Notes: generated from the letters alone by a model not told the origin. A stretch of 64,000 nucleotides of DNA from an uncultured Chloroflexus sp. (GCF_937129525.1 NZ_CAKZNK010000108.1:59659-123658), one strand, 5' to 3'; positions 1-12,000 are shown, numbered from the stretch's first letter. A program made the numbers and translations.

Positions 1-2216
1 AACACCTTGCCACGCAGTGTCACCTCGCCGGTCATCGCCACATCGCGCCGCACTGGCGTCCCGGTGAGAGCACTGATGATCGCCGTAGTCAGGGTAATGC
101 CTGCCGACGGACCATCTTTCGGCACTGCCCCTTCAGGAATATGAATGTGAATGTTCGTCTCTTCGAACATATTTGGATCGATGCCGAAGTCGGCTGCGCG
201 CGAGCGCACATAACTGATCGCCGCCTGAGCGCTCTCTTTCATGACCTCGCCGAGCTGACCGGTCAGTTGCAACTGACCTTTGCCCTTAAACGGCAACACT
301 TCGATGCTGAGAATATCGCCACCGGCACTCGTCCAGGCCACGCCGGTCGCCACACCCACTTCGTCCTGTTCTTCGGCCAGACCGAAGGTATAGCGCTCTG
401 GGCCAAGATACTTCACGACTTCCGCCGCATCGATCACAAACTTCGATGGCGTTTCGCCGGTCGCTTCCGTCTGCTCGGCAACCTGCCGCGCCACCTTGCG
501 GCAGAGGCTGGCGATTTCGCGTTCGAGATTGCGCACACCGGCTTCGCGAGTGTACTCGCGGATCAGTTTGATAATGGCGTCCTCGGTAAACTCAATCTGA
601 TCTTCGGTTAGACCGTGAAACTCCCGCTGCTTGGGAATGAGGAAGCCACGCGCGATCTCCATCTTCTCATCCTCGGTATAGCCACCGATCTCGATAATCT
701 CCATGCGGTCACGCAGTGGTAACGGGATCGGTTCGAGCTGATTGGCTGTAGCGATGAAGATCACCTTGCTCAGATCGAACGGGATTTCGAGGTAGTGATC
801 GCTGAAAGCGTTATTTTGCTCAGGATCGAGCACCTCGAGCAGGGCTGAAGTCGGATCGCCGCGGAAATCGATCCCAATCTTGTCCACTTCATCGAGGATG
901 TAGACCGGACTCTTCGATTTAACATTTTTCATGGCCTGAATAATCCGACCGGGCAAGGCGCCGATATAGGTGCGGCGATGACCGCGGATCTCGGCTTCAT
1001 CACGCACGCCGCCAAGGCTGGTTCGCACAAACTTGCGGCCCAAGGCGCGCGCAATACTGCGCCCCAGACTGGTCTTGCCGACACCGGGCGGGCCAACAAA
1101 ACAGAGGATCGGCGAGCGTAACTTATCGCCGGCCAGCTTCCGCACGGCCAGATATTCAAGGATCCGCTCTTTGACCTTTTCCAGGCCATAATGATCGGCG
1201 TCAAGCACCTTTTGCGCTTCGGTAATGCTGATTTCCGGCAACTCCTCATCAGCCCAAGGCAACGAGAGGATCCAGTCGAGATAGGTGCGAATGACCCCGG
1301 ACTCGGGATTATTCATCCCTTGCTGAGCGAGCCGCTTAAGTTCGTGGAGAGCCTGGTTCTTGACATACTCAGGCGCATTCAATTCATTGATCCGACGGCG
1401 CAGCTCGTCGATGGGATCGTCACCCTCCTCGTCTTCACCCAACTCACGACGGATAACCCGCAACTGCTCGCGCAAGAAATATTCACGCTGGCTCTGATCG
1501 AGCACCTCTTTGGTATCTTGCTGAATCTTGACGCGCAGCTTGAGCAGCTCGAGCTGGCGGGCCAGCACAAAATACGCTTTGCGCAAACGCTCGACCGGAT
1601 CGAGCGTATTGAGAATCTCTAATCGATCCTTGAAATCAAACGCCGGCCCCCAGGTGACAATATCGGCCAGATGGCCAGGTCGATCAATGCGATGCACGAA
1701 CTGCACTGCCTCTTGCGGCACTTCGCCGAGATGCTCGACGAACTCATCGACCTGTTGCTTGACCGTCTCCATGAGCGCGTCAACTTCGAGGCCGCTCACC
1801 ACCGGATCGGTCACCGGACGACAGCGCACCCGGTAGAATGGGGTGATCTGTACCGCTTCGATAATTTGCGCCCGACTCTTTCCTTCAAGGATTACGCGGG
1901 CTGTACCATCATTTAATTTGGCAAATTCTTGCAATTCGGCGATCACACCAATTGGTGGCAGATTTTGCGGTTGATTGCTCTTGTACCCTTCGAGCTGATG
2001 CTCACGGACAAAAATCAGCAATACGTCGCGATCTTCTTCCCATGCCCGTTCCATTGCCCGGTAGGATTTGCCCTGGGGCACCTGTAACGGGATGGTCATA
2101 TGCGGCATAATGACCATTTCGCCGAGTACAACCATCGGCAGACGGCGCTCCGGCTCTTCAAATGGATTATCATGCTCTTCAGGCAAATCATCGAACAGTG
2201 ACATTGGCTCATTCAT
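1..2216 (-). CDS. lon: ATP-dependent protease Lon (C-terminus truncated by window edge)
   Basis: Reverse strand reads [82 protein letters not shown]..., with the AAA+ P-loop region near 1050-1100 and [10 protein letters not shown] at the left edge. The frame is open to base 1, so the ORF track omits it. Confidence 0.93.
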   Translation of the reverse strand, partial: MNEPMSLFDDLPEEHDNPFEEPERRLPMVVLGEMVIMPHMTIPLQVPQGKSYRAMERAWEEDRDVLLIFVREHQLEGYKSNQPQNLPPIGVIAELQEFAKLNDGTARVILEGKSRAQIIEAVQITPFYRVRCRPVTDPVVSGLEVDALMETVKQQVDEFVEHLGEVPQEAVQFVHRIDRPGHLADIVTWGPAFDFKDRLEILNTLDPVERLRKAYFVLARQLELLKLRVKIQQDTKEVLDQSQREYFLREQLRVIRRELGEDEEGDDPIDELRRRINELNAPEYVKNQALHELKRLAQQGMNNPESGVIRTYLDWILSLPWADEELPEISITEAQKVLDADHYGLEKVKERILEYLAVRKLAGDKLRSPILCFVGPPGVGKTSLGRSIARALGRKFVRTSLGGVRDEAEIRGHRRTYIGALPGRIIQAMKNVKSKSPVYILDEVDKIGIDFRGDPTSALLEVLDPEQNNAFSDHYLEIPFDLSKVIFIATANQLEPIPLPLRDRMEIIEIGGYTEDEKMEIARGFLIPKQREFHGLTEDQIEFTEDAIIKLIREYTREAGVRNLEREIASLCRKVARQVAEQTEATGETPSKFVIDAAEVVKYLGPERYTFGLAEEQDEVGVATGVAWTSAGGDILSIEVLPFKGKGQLQLTGQLGEVMKESAQAAISYVRSRAADFGIDPNMFEETNIHIHIPEGAVPKDGPSAGITLTTAIISALTGTPVRRDVAMTGEVTLRGKV

Positions 2217-2265
2217 AGTCTGTGTATCTCCCACGTTCAGGTTGAACGGTGCTTATGCTCGTTCC

Positions 2266-4074
2266 TCAATCAGCAGCGAGCGCCGGTATTGGTTCGCGGA
2301 ATTGCAACCTGTACAACCGCGCATAAATTCCGTCGCGAGCCAGTAATTCACGATGCGTTCCTACCTCCATCACTTCACCTGCCACAACCACCACAATCCG
2401 ATTGGCCCGTTGCACTGTGCTAAGTCGGTGTGCAATCACGATGCTAGTGCGACCAGCCATCAACCGTTCTAGCGCCTCTTGAACGAGACGTTCACTTTCG
2501 CTATCGAGCGAACTGGTAGCTTCGTCAAGGATCAAGATGCGCGGGTCTTTCAAAATAGCGCGCGCAATCGCGATACGCTGACGTTGCCCACCGCTCAAGC
2601 GCACACCCCGTTCGCCAACCGGCGTATCATAGCCTTCCGGCAACTGGCAGATGAATTCATGCGCATTCGCCATACGCGCCGCTGCTTCAATCTCAGCCTC
2701 ACTCGCATCGAGGCGGCCATAGCGAATGTTATCGCGAATACTACCGCTGAAGAGTAATGTCTCTTGCGGCACAATTCCGATTTGCGAGCGCAACGAGTGC
2801 AGTTGCACCCGCCGCACATCGTAGTCATCGATCAGCACACTGCCGGCCTGCACGTCGTAGAAGCGCGGGATCAGGTTGACAATCGTGCTCTTGCCGGCGC
2901 CGCTTGGCCCGACCAGCGCAACCATTTCACCCGGTTCGATCACCAGCGAGAAGTTGCGTAACACAATCGGGGCTGATGGATGATCGCTGGCGCGCTGATA
3001 GGCAAACGACACCTCGCGAAACTCTACCCGACCCTGCACTAGCGGCAGTGGCACCGCGTCGGGGGCGTCGAACACAGTCGGCTGCTGGTCGAGCAACTCA
3101 AATACGCGCGTCACTGCGCCAAGAGCTTCTTGCAACTGCCCAAACAGACCGGCGAAGGCTCCCATCGATCCGGCAACCATGCCGGCGTAGAAGAGGAAGG
3201 CAACCAGATCGCCCGGCGTCAGCGAGCCGATGCTGACCAGATAACTGCCGGCAACCAGCATGCCGATCAGGGCAGCCCATACCGTCAACGACATCGCTGG
3301 CTGGAACAGGGCGCGCACCCGCGCCCGCTTCATGGCAACGGCAAAGGTTGCTTCGATAGCGGCGCGAAACCGCTCAACTTCATACGGCTCACGTTCGAAC
3401 GAGCGCACAACCCGCACCCCGGCTACCGTCTCCTCGAGGATGCTGGTAGCATCGGCCAGGCGGTCTTGCACTGCGGTCGAGATGCGCCGAAGCCAGCGTC
3501 CGAAGAATACTGCAATCAGCACCAGCGCAGGCACGAGCACGAGCGCCAGGCCACTAAGCTGCCAGGAGACGATAAGCATCAGGACAACAGCGCCAACGAG
3601 CTGGATCACGCCCTGCAATAGCGTTGCCAGACTGGTGGTTACGGTCGATTGAATCAACGTTACATCATTGGTAATCCGCGATGTAATCTCACCGGTGCGA
3701 GATTGCTCAAAGAAAGCCAGATCGAGTCGCTGCAACTGCTGGTACGCGACCAGTCGGAGATCGGTCACAACTCGTTCGCCGACAAACGTCAAACTGTAGG
3801 TCTGGATCAGGCCGGTGATTGCCTGACCAATCGCTACCAGACCTAGCAAGAGAACAATCTGCGCAATCGGCAAGATCTGATCGCCGGTAATCTGGTTAAC
3901 CATCTGGCCAATCGCCAATGGCATCACCAGCCCCAGTCCGGCTCCGAGCACCATTGCAATGAACGCCGCTGTCATCCAGCCACGGTACGGGCGTAGATAG
4001 CTGAGCAGACGCGTCCAGCTTACGCCTTTTGGCAGCGCAGGCGGAAGGGCAGATTGCCATCGTAATCGCACCAA
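2266..4074 (-). CDS. ABC-type multidrug exporter, fused TM-ATPase (MdlB/MsbA-like)
   Basis: TMD followed by Walker A (GPSGAGKST), signature LSGGQRQRIAIARA and Walker B ILILDEATSSLD. The ORF extends to 4146, but an AGGAG precedes a TTG/GTG start near 4071-4074. Confidence 0.92.
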   Translation of the reverse strand: MVRLRWQSALPPALPKGVSWTRLLSYLRPYRGWMTAAFIAMVLGAGLGLVMPLAIGQMVNQITGDQILPIAQIVLLLGLVAIGQAITGLIQTYSLTFVGERVVTDLRLVAYQQLQRLDLAFFEQSRTGEITSRITNDVTLIQSTVTTSLATLLQGVIQLVGAVVLMLIVSWQLSGLALVLVPALVLIAVFFGRWLRRISTAVQDRLADATSILEETVAGVRVVRSFEREPYEVERFRAAIEATFAVAMKRARVRALFQPAMSLTVWAALIGMLVAGSYLVSIGSLTPGDLVAFLFYAGMVAGSMGAFAGLFGQLQEALGAVTRVFELLDQQPTVFDAPDAVPLPLVQGRVEFREVSFAYQRASDHPSAPIVLRNFSLVIEPGEMVALVGPSGAGKSTIVNLIPRFYDVQAGSVLIDDYDVRRVQLHSLRSQIGIVPQETLLFSGSIRDNIRYGRLDASEAEIEAAARMANAHEFICQLPEGYDTPVGERGVRLSGGQRQRIAIARAILKDPRILILDEATSSLDSESERLVQEALERLMAGRTSIVIAHRLSTVQRANRIVVVVAGEVMEVGTHRELLARDGIYARLYRLQFREPIPALAAD

Positions 4075-4123
4075 GTGTATCTCCTCGCGCGAACGCCTGT
4101 ACCTGGCGCTCGTCACCGCATCA

Positions 4124-4624
4124 TCAAGCCAACCGTCCCGTCTCACTCCGTTCCAACACCCGTACCATTCCGGCCAGCACTCCCTCGAGTAGTTCTAGCA
4201 ACCGTTCAGCATCAGCCGCCGGCAGATGACCAAGCGCAGCATGGATCTGTTCGCGGCGGGCCTGCCGAATAGCGGCAATCATAGCCAGCCCACGCGGCGT
4301 TACCTGCACCATTACCTGCCGGCGATCGCGTTCGTGCCGGGTACGCTCGACCAGTTGCTTGTCGAGCAGGCGATCCACAACGCCGGTCAGCGCTGCTGCC
4401 GACTGCTGTGTCGCCTCGGCCAGATCCGACATCTTGCATTCGCCGTTAGTTTGGGCAAGATGGAGCAAGGTATAGAACTGCGTCAAAGTGAGATTGAACC
4501 GATCGTCATCGAGCAATTGCACAAACTGACGCTGGGCGAGCCAGCTTATGCGTAGAATAGCTTGCTCGATGGCATCGAGTGTTGAATGCTCGCCAGGCAG
4601 GTTAGGCGTTTCCGATTCAGTCAT
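4124..4624 (-). CDS. MarR-family transcriptional regulator
   Basis: 166 aa with the MarR wHTH pattern (LTQFYTLLHLAQTNGECKMSDLAEATQQSAAALTGVVDRLLDKQLVERTRHERDRRQVMVQVTPRG); sits immediately upstream of the exporter. Confidence 0.9.
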   Translation of the reverse strand: MTESETPNLPGEHSTLDAIEQAILRISWLAQRQFVQLLDDDRFNLTLTQFYTLLHLAQTNGECKMSDLAEATQQSAAALTGVVDRLLDKQLVERTRHERDRRQVMVQVTPRGLAMIAAIRQARREQIHAALGHLPAADAERLLELLEGVLAGMVRVLERSETGRLA

Positions 4625-4756
4625 GCGTTGCTCTAATGCTAGCGCGTATAGATATTTAACAATGTTGAGTATATCAGAAGCAAGTAAGTTTGTAAAGGGG
4701 AAACAAGATGATCATTCCCCACCCACCTGACACCAATCGACCATCGGCGACAAGCC

Positions 4757-7700
4757 TTAGCTGCACGCTACCAGGCAGACCAATGCGCGACTTGTGAACG
4801 GCAACCAGATAGTCGGATTGAGATCGAGCCGATGTGCGCCGGGTAATCCCCAGATGGTCGTTCCGCGCACATCAAGGCCGTTGACGCGGAAGGTTACCTG
4901 TCGCCCGGCCAGACCGCAGTTTTCCATTCCAGGCTGAGCGGCGGCAACGTCGATGACGTAACCGATCTGGCCATTGATCAGTTGTGTCTGGCCGCTGCCA
5001 CAAACGGCGCCGTTGATCAGAGCCTCAACGGTCTGACCGGCGCTGAATGTAGTATTGCCGAGCGGCGCGATGTAACCGTAGTAGGTTGTGGGAGGTTGTG
5101 GCAGCGCCGATTGCAACGCGGGCGCACTGGCTGGCGCAGCAGCGCCGGTAGGACCAGGCTCGGTGACAAAGACCCAGTAGCCACGCCCATAGACGAGACT
5201 GGTCAGCGTATTGACGAAAGGAGCAAAGGCCAGCGTGACTGTCGGATCATACCGCAACCACCGGCTATTCACGTCATCGTAGCCGTACACGATGCGATAG
5301 TGGCGGGTATCGACATTGAGGCGATTGAAAGCGACCGGAACCGTTTCACCAGCCCAGGGGTAGGCAAGCAGGTTCCATCCAGGTGATGGCCGTAGCGTTG
5401 TGAGCAATGTATAGAAACCTGCTCCCGCCGAGTCGCCGGACAATTCACGTCGTTCGCGATCGCGCCGACGAACGACTATCTCGCGCCAGGTCTGTTCGGT
5501 TGGATTGTAGGTAAAGATGCTGAGGCCGCCAGCAGTGCCAGGCGGAAGACTGGCTTCATCGTAGCTGAGATTGATAGAGAAACCTTCAAGCTGCGTGACA
5601 CTGACACCATTTAACCAGTACCCCGATCCAACCGGTTCTGTCCAGGGTGGAGGAGCAGCCGGCGGACGGGTAGCAGCCTGAAATGAGATGAGATCTCCCG
5701 GCCCGAATACCCCGTCAAGATCGTAAATCATGGCCTGCCCATCGAGCGAGGCGGGAGCATCCCTGGGACAGGTTTGCAAACGTGGATTGCATGGGCGACG
5801 CTGACTCAGCACAGGCGATTCACTATCGGCGAGACGCGGTGTGTCTTCAGGATAGTAGTAGAGACTGACATCGGTCACCGTTTCGCGACGTGGGGCCGGT
5901 TCATCCACCCAAAGTTGTAACAGGGCCTGATCAAATGGGGCCGGCACCATGATCTCGGCCTGGGCTGTCTCGCCGGTAATTGTCAGGGTAACAACTGCCG
6001 AGGGGGCGCCGTCAAGAGGGAAGAGGCGAGCGCGCAGTGGCGCATCGATCCCACCAACTCGCGCGATCACCCGAATCCGCTGACCATCGAGCGGCTCGAT
6101 CCGAATGTCAGGTTGCCAGTCACTCCGCTCGGTGACGGTAAGAGTGGTTTGTCCCGCAACAATCGACTCGACGCATCCCAACCGACGCGCTGCCGGTTCG
6201 AACAGACAAAGCCGATCGCCGGGTCGAGCGCCGCGCGCTTCGAGCTGATCACGCACCGGCGCGCCAAGATCGATGAGCCGGTCGATAACTCCATTGCCAT
6301 CATCATCGGTGAACAGAATACCGCGCGCGCTGCGGTCGGGTTGTAATCGGATCGTGTCGCTCCCAAACGCCAGCAGCAGACTGAAGGTGCTCTGCCGCAC
6401 CGCGCGGACCCGCTCTGTCAACGGCATTTCGAGAATCTCGGTCAGGTTGACCGGCAACGTATTCGGGCCGGTGATCTGATTAAGGGTTGTCGGACGATAC
6501 GCGGCAAGTGGCGGGTAGAAGGCGACAATCGTATCCCAATCGGCGCGACCGGTTTCAAGTTGCGAGAGGGTATTTGCGCACAACGTTTCCCAGGCGAGAT
6601 TCTGCGGATGAAATTCCGATTCCTCTTCGCGGTAAGGATTGTTCATCGCGCCAGCGCAGCCATCAATGCCGACCAGAACCTTCCGCCCGCCAGCATTGTC
6701 AAAACCGATGTAATTGTCAGAGAGGAAGAAGAGGTAGTGCCCCAATTCGTGCGCCAGTGCCCGCGGCCAGTCTTCGCCAATCGTGCCGCGACTGGCGCCG
6801 TATTGATTCCATGTTGCGCCAATCCGCACTCGACCCGGATAGAAAACCTCTTCATCACCGTTGCCGTTCGTTGTGATAGTCGTCTGTTGTACGATCCCTC
6901 CGCGGTCAGAATTGGGACGCAACCGATTACTGGCATAGATCCGCACATCGGCCTGATTCCAGCGCTCACGGTTGTGAAAGAGCCGAACCCGCCCTAACGC
7001 GGCCTGGCCGTTCGTCCAATCGTAAAGTAGCTCAGAGACGCGATACAGATCGAAACTAAGCTGAGACAGGTAGCTGGTATCGTTGCGCGCATCCCATTCC
7101 AGCGACACATCAATATCGAATAGCAATAGCGGATTGGCTGCACTGGTACTGAAAGCATTGGCCACGCCATCGTTGACCGTGTCAAGTACAGGCGGATCGC
7201 CGGGGGTAAAGTTGGTGTAGTACAGCGGAATGTCGTTAATCAGCGCGCTGATACTCCACGACTCCAGAGCGCCGCCATCGAACGCAAAATCGTCTTCGAT
7301 CACGAGTTGCCAGACCCCGGTGATCGGTTCGCTGCGCAGTTCGTCGAGCGGATCAATGGCACGTGAGACAGCGCCACCAACTGGGGGACAGCTTATGCCC
7401 GGCGCCGCATCGTTGAGGACCAACGCAAAACCGTCGGCAGCGCCGCATATGCCATCAAGCAGGCGAATCATTGTGCCAGATGGACTGATCAACGTCATCG
7501 ACAGATCGCTGAAGTAGGTGTGAGTGCCGGTAATGGCAACTGTGTCGATAAACTGGATGATACCGGTTTGCGTGACTGTTAGCGTGGCTGTGATCCGATC
7601 CGGCTGATCGGCATCAATCGCGATCGGCCCATGCGTGCTGGCAAAAGCTCGCAACTCACCCACCGGCTCTAAAACAGCCACCCTGTCGTTATTATTGACG

Positions 7701-9034
7701 TAACCGGTCAAATTCACCGAACCGGCAGTATCGGTGCGAAGCGGTCGATCATCGTCGATAATGATCTGGCCTAACGCAGCGCTACCGGCAGGTTGGCGGA
7801 AGAACAGTGCGCCCCGCGCCGGCGCGCCGCTTGCTCCGGTCACCGAGGCTAAAACCGCTCCGCTCAATTCGTTTTGATAAATGCGAGCCGGCGCCCCAAA
7901 CCGCACAACAGCGAGGTCGGGCATACTGCCTCCAACCAATTGCCCCCATACCAGGTTGCTGACATTGGTCGAGCGGTTCGCAAAGGTTTCGACCAGAGTG
8001 AAGCCACCGACACCGTTGTTGCGCAACAGATGTTCACCGATTGGCAGCGTTTGGATGACATCGCTGCGCGGCTCGCTGCTGAGCATGAGATCGAGCAAGC
8101 CATCACCATTGAAATCAGCAGCAGCGGCGGCAATAGCATTGATCCGTTGATCCGACACCCAGGATAGACTGAGGGTAAAGGGCACGTCGGATTGATGCAG
8201 GTAGAGGCGGTTGTTTTCGCGCACGCTGGCAATGAAGAGATCATTCCGGCCATTGCCGTCAAAATCAGCAGCCACAACTGCGCGCGTGTTGAAATTGATC
8301 GCATCGTCGATCCAGAACGGCGCTGAAGCAAAAAATGGCGCTACTAGTTGACCGGCAAAGATTCTGGTTGAGTCGTTACGCAGACCCACAACAAGATCGA
8401 GCTGGCTATCACCATTCATTTCCGCCAGCGCCAGGCTACTCACAGTAAATGTTCCCGGTACGACTACTGATGGAGTGTCTGGACCACCGGCCAAAATCGT
8501 TGTCCCAGAATAGAGGTAGATCGGCTCAAGCTCACCGCCGATAAGGAGGTCTGGCTCGCTATCGCCATCAATCTGCCCCCAGACAATGGTTTGGGCAAAA
8601 AAAGACTGTGTCACAAACTGAACCGTAACTGCGATGCCGCTGCTCAATGATGTCACTCGATACATCACACTCACATCACCATAGTTAGCTTCAGCCAGCA
8701 ATAGCGCACCGCCACTCGTCACCGTCCAAGCCAGCGCAACCGTATCACGACCGATGGGAGCGCTCCACACCGGCGTAAAGACAGGCTGGCCACCGGCATT
8801 AAGCCCATCGTTGCGCCAGATTTGCGTTGGCGCATTCCGCCGCCCCACTGCCAGATCGTCATCGCCATCGGCATCAATATCGAACGCCGCAATGGCCGTG
8901 AAGGCATCGCTGACCGCCGATTGCCAGACCTGACGCAGCAGTCCAGCACGTTCCTGCCCATACAGCGGATGGGTGACACCACTGGCCAGGCTGATGAACA
9001 ACAGCAAACACAACGCGCAGAAGTAACGAGTCAT
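4757..9034 (-). CDS. Secreted multidomain protein: signal peptide, FG-GAP/VCBS-type repeats, proprotein-convertase P-domain-like segment, HExxH zincin-like motif
   Basis: Probable start MTRYFCALCLLLFISLASGVTHPLYGQ (signal peptide) at 9034; the annotated ORF runs to 9451 only by open frame. Repeats such as DIDADGDDDLAVG, DFDGNGRNDLFIA and DFNGDGLLDLML. P-domain-like TATLTVTQTGIIQFIDTVAITGTHTYFSDLSMTLISPSGT..LESWSIS. ALAHELGHYLFFLSDNY. Confidence 0.85.
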   Translation of the reverse strand: MTRYFCALCLLLFISLASGVTHPLYGQERAGLLRQVWQSAVSDAFTAIAAFDIDADGDDDLAVGRRNAPTQIWRNDGLNAGGQPVFTPVWSAPIGRDTVALAWTVTSGGALLLAEANYGDVSVMYRVTSLSSGIAVTVQFVTQSFFAQTIVWGQIDGDSEPDLLIGGELEPIYLYSGTTILAGGPDTPSVVVPGTFTVSSLALAEMNGDSQLDLVVGLRNDSTRIFAGQLVAPFFASAPFWIDDAINFNTRAVVAADFDGNGRNDLFIASVRENNRLYLHQSDVPFTLSLSWVSDQRINAIAAAAADFNGDGLLDLMLSSEPRSDVIQTLPIGEHLLRNNGVGGFTLVETFANRSTNVSNLVWGQLVGGSMPDLAVVRFGAPARIYQNELSGAVLASVTGASGAPARGALFFRQPAGSAALGQIIIDDDRPLRTDTAGSVNLTGYVNNNDRVAVLEPVGELRAFASTHGPIAIDADQPDRITATLTVTQTGIIQFIDTVAITGTHTYFSDLSMTLISPSGTMIRLLDGICGAADGFALVLNDAAPGISCPPVGGAVSRAIDPLDELRSEPITGVWQLVIEDDFAFDGGALESWSISALINDIPLYYTNFTPGDPPVLDTVNDGVANAFSTSAANPLLLFDIDVSLEWDARNDTSYLSQLSFDLYRVSELLYDWTNGQAALGRVRLFHNRERWNQADVRIYASNRLRPNSDRGGIVQQTTITTNGNGDEEVFYPGRVRIGATWNQYGASRGTIGEDWPRALAHELGHYLFFLSDNYIGFDNAGGRKVLVGIDGCAGAMNNPYREEESEFHPQNLAWETLCANTLSQLETGRADWDTIVAFYPPLAAYRPTTLNQITGPNTLPVNLTEILEMPLTERVRAVRQSTFSLLLAFGSDTIRLQPDRSARGILFTDDDGNGVIDRLIDLGAPVRDQLEARGARPGDRLCLFEPAARRLGCVESIVAGQTTLTVTERSDWQPDIRIEPLDGQRIRVIARVGGIDAPLRARLFPLDGAPSAVVTLTITGETAQAEIMVPAPFDQALLQLWVDEPAPRRETVTDVSLYYYPEDTPRLADSESPVLSQRRPCNPRLQTCPRDAPASLDGQAMIYDLDGVFGPGDLISFQAATRPPAAPPPWTEPVGSGYWLNGVSVTQLEGFSINLSYDEASLPPGTAGGLSIFTYNPTEQTWREIVVRRRDRERRELSGDSAGAGFYTLLTTLRPSPGWNLLAYPWAGETVPVAFNRLNVDTRHYRIVYGYDDVNSRWLRYDPTVTLAFAPFVNTLTSLVYGRGYWVFVTEPGPTGAAAPASAPALQSALPQPPTTYYGYIAPLGNTTFSAGQTVEALINGAVCGSGQTQLINGQIGYVIDVAAAQPGMENCGLAGRQVTFRVNGLDVRGTTIWGLPGAHRLDLNPTIWLPFTSRALVCLVACS

Positions 9035-9053
9035 TGGATCCCCCTCCCACATC

Positions 9054-12000
9054 TTACGGCGCGACCGATCCACATACGGCCAGATCGGCGAGCTGATACC
9101 GCTCACACTCCGCGGCAGTGGGCTGACGACTCCGCGCCTGGGCCAGATCAAGCGCCTGGGCCAGATCGAGTGGCAGCCAGACAATGCTGCCATTGACGCT
9201 GGCAATAACGACTTCAGCGGGGCCACTGAATGCAATCGCTGCTGGAAGACTGTCGACTCCCATCCGAAGTTGTTCACGGCCACCGGAAACCTGCCAGATT
9301 TTGATCGTCTGATCGAAACCGGCGGTGGCAATGTGCATACCGGTAGAATCAAAAGCGAAATCGGCAATCCCACCGCGATGAGCTGCCGGAAAATCGCGCA
9401 ATCGTAGTGTCGCGCTGTCACGCAATAGCAGCACACCTTCATTTGACTCACTGAGCGTCAATGAGCCATCAGGACTAAACTGGATGCGCCCATTGGCGCG
9501 CATATCGGTCGCCGTAACCAGGGGCTGCGCCGCGCGATAATCCCATATCGTGGTCAACCCATCGCGGCTGACCACCGCCAGCCATGGTTGGACGGGATGG
9601 ATAGCGACGCCGGTAATAACATCGGGCTCACCGAAGATACTTAAATCGACGGTAGCGAACGGGCGTTCAGTCGATTCCTGCCAGCGCCAGAGGTACACCT
9701 GAGTCCGGCTACTGGTCAACAGCAAGGTGCCATCGGCGTTGAAAGCGACATTGCGCACCCGTCCTGGGTGGTTAATAACCGTCTGTAACCGCCCGCTCGC
9801 AACATCCCAAACACTGGCCTGACCATCAACGCTTGCCGCAGCCAACCAGCGCCCATCCGGACTAAACGCCAGCATATCGATCGCATCACTGTGATGAGGT
9901 AACTGGCGAGCCGGGCCAGCGGTGGTAGTGAACAGGGCGATAGAGCCATCTTCACCGCCTACCGCAACCCGGCTATGAGATGGATCGGCTGCCAGTGCCG
10001 TCGGCGTGAAGCGTTGCAGATCGCCAACCGTCCAAAAACGCACTGTGCCATCCAACGAAGCAGTCACTACTTCGCGTCCATCCGGCCACCAGCGCGCGCG
10101 ACTGATCTGATCGGTATGACCACGCAGCACTGCTATCGTCTTGCCGTCGCGCAGGTCGATGAGGTAATCGTGACCTTCATTCGATCCGAGTAAAGCGATC
10201 GTACCATCAGAACTCAGCCACAGATCATTGATCGGAGCGGCAAATGTGGCCAGTACAAAACTGTCTTCACCGTTGGTTTCGAACAAACGAGAACCCGCAA
10301 CCAGTGCCAGCGTGCCGGCTGGCGTGAAAGCCAGCGCACTGATCGGCTGAGTGCTTATGCGCTGGCGAACAATCAGTTCACCATCACTCAGGCGCCAGGT
10401 CAGCACATCGCCGGTCTGGCTGGCGGCTGCAATACGTGTGCCGGCAGGATCGATAGCGAGGCTCACCAGCGAATTGCTTGCTTCGCCGCCAATAACGATT
10501 TGTCGCCCACTTGAGAGATCCCAACGCCGCAACCAGCCATCATAGCCGGCGGTATACACAGCGCGACCATCAGGGCTAAATGCTACGGCCAGTAATCGCA
10601 CACTGAGCGGGTCGGTCGGCGCAATCCCGGCAGTTGCCATCGGAACCATCCAGCGCTCGCTGCGATCAGGATGGGCTGTCTCCCACACCAGCAGCGTGCC
10701 GTCCCATGACACTGCAACCAGCCGGCTACCGTCAGCGCTGAAAGCCAGCGACGGGATCAGACTGGTAGCCGGCTCAATTCGCCAGCGCTGACCGGTCGCC
10801 CGCTCTACCAGCACAACTTCAGCCGGCATATTCTCAGGTTGCACTGCCGCAGCCCACCAGCGCCCATCATCACTAACGGCTAATGCAGTCACCGGCGCGC
10901 CAAGCTGAACCGTTTCGCGCGCGCGGGAAGCGGCCAGAGCTTGATAGAGCGACGCGATTGCCGTCAAATCGACCGGTTCGTTGCGTTCACGCTGCGCCAG
11001 AACAGCCTGTCGCGCCAGTAACAACGACAATTGCGGATCGACGGCCAGATTCAGCGTCGCTTCAGCAGCTAACTCACGCGCGCGCGCCAGGCGCGACAGC
11101 CGATCAGCTTCCTGGTAGGCAAAGAAGGCGGCGGCAGCGGCGATCACCATCACGACTGCCAGCGCCATCGCCACGACACCCAACCGGCGGATCAGGCGAT
11201 CGCGCCGCCGATCGGCGTCGATCGCAGTCTGATAGGCGACACAGGCTGCCAGAAACTCTTCATCAACCGGCTCAACCTGCTCTGGATGGGAAGCAACCCA
11301 TGCCTGCGCGGCCACAAGATCGGCATCGCGCAAGAGTAGACTCTCAGGACGATCGGTAGCAGCCCAAAGCGCAGCCTGACGTTGAAATGGCGCCAATCGC
11401 TCGCGCCAGGCCGCATTGTTCTGACGCACGGGTTCAATCAAGCGGTCGTGGGCCAGTTCATACCAGGTGAAATTGCGTCGCTGTTCGGCCCGGATCAAAT
11501 AAGCGTTTAACAACGGTGGTAACGCCTCGTTCGGCAAGCCGGCGGTAACCCCTTCACCGCGCAACACCTGATTGCGAATGCCGGCGGCTGTAATCAACTG
11601 TTGGTCGAACCAATCGCGAATGACTCGCTCACGCACACCGCTAGCAGCGGCAGCGGCAGCTACTCGATCGGCGTAGTAATCAGCCAGCGCCTCATCAACC
11701 GAGCCAACTGTGCCAAGGGAGTCAACTGTAATAGCCGCGCCTTCCGGCGCGCCATCGGGAAACAGCCGTTGCCAGAGCCGATAACAGACAACCTGCAACT
11801 GCACTGGTTCTACGGTCGGGCCGAGCATGGTTGCCACCTGATCCGAAGCAAGCTGAACGCGCGACCGGCGCAAATCATCAACCAGACTCTGCGCTGCGGC
11901 GAGTTCAAACTCGACGCCGACATCCAGCGCCGGACGGCGAATGGCAGCCAGTGCTGCTTCCGTGCCAAGCAGGTCGAGGCGAAAAGTTGCGCGCAGCCGT

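Noticed and set aside
9035-9451. N-terminal extension of the FG-GAP ORF into the WD40 gene
   Set aside because: Overlaps the end of the STAND-WD40 gene in another frame; a signal-peptide start at 9034 is far more convincing.
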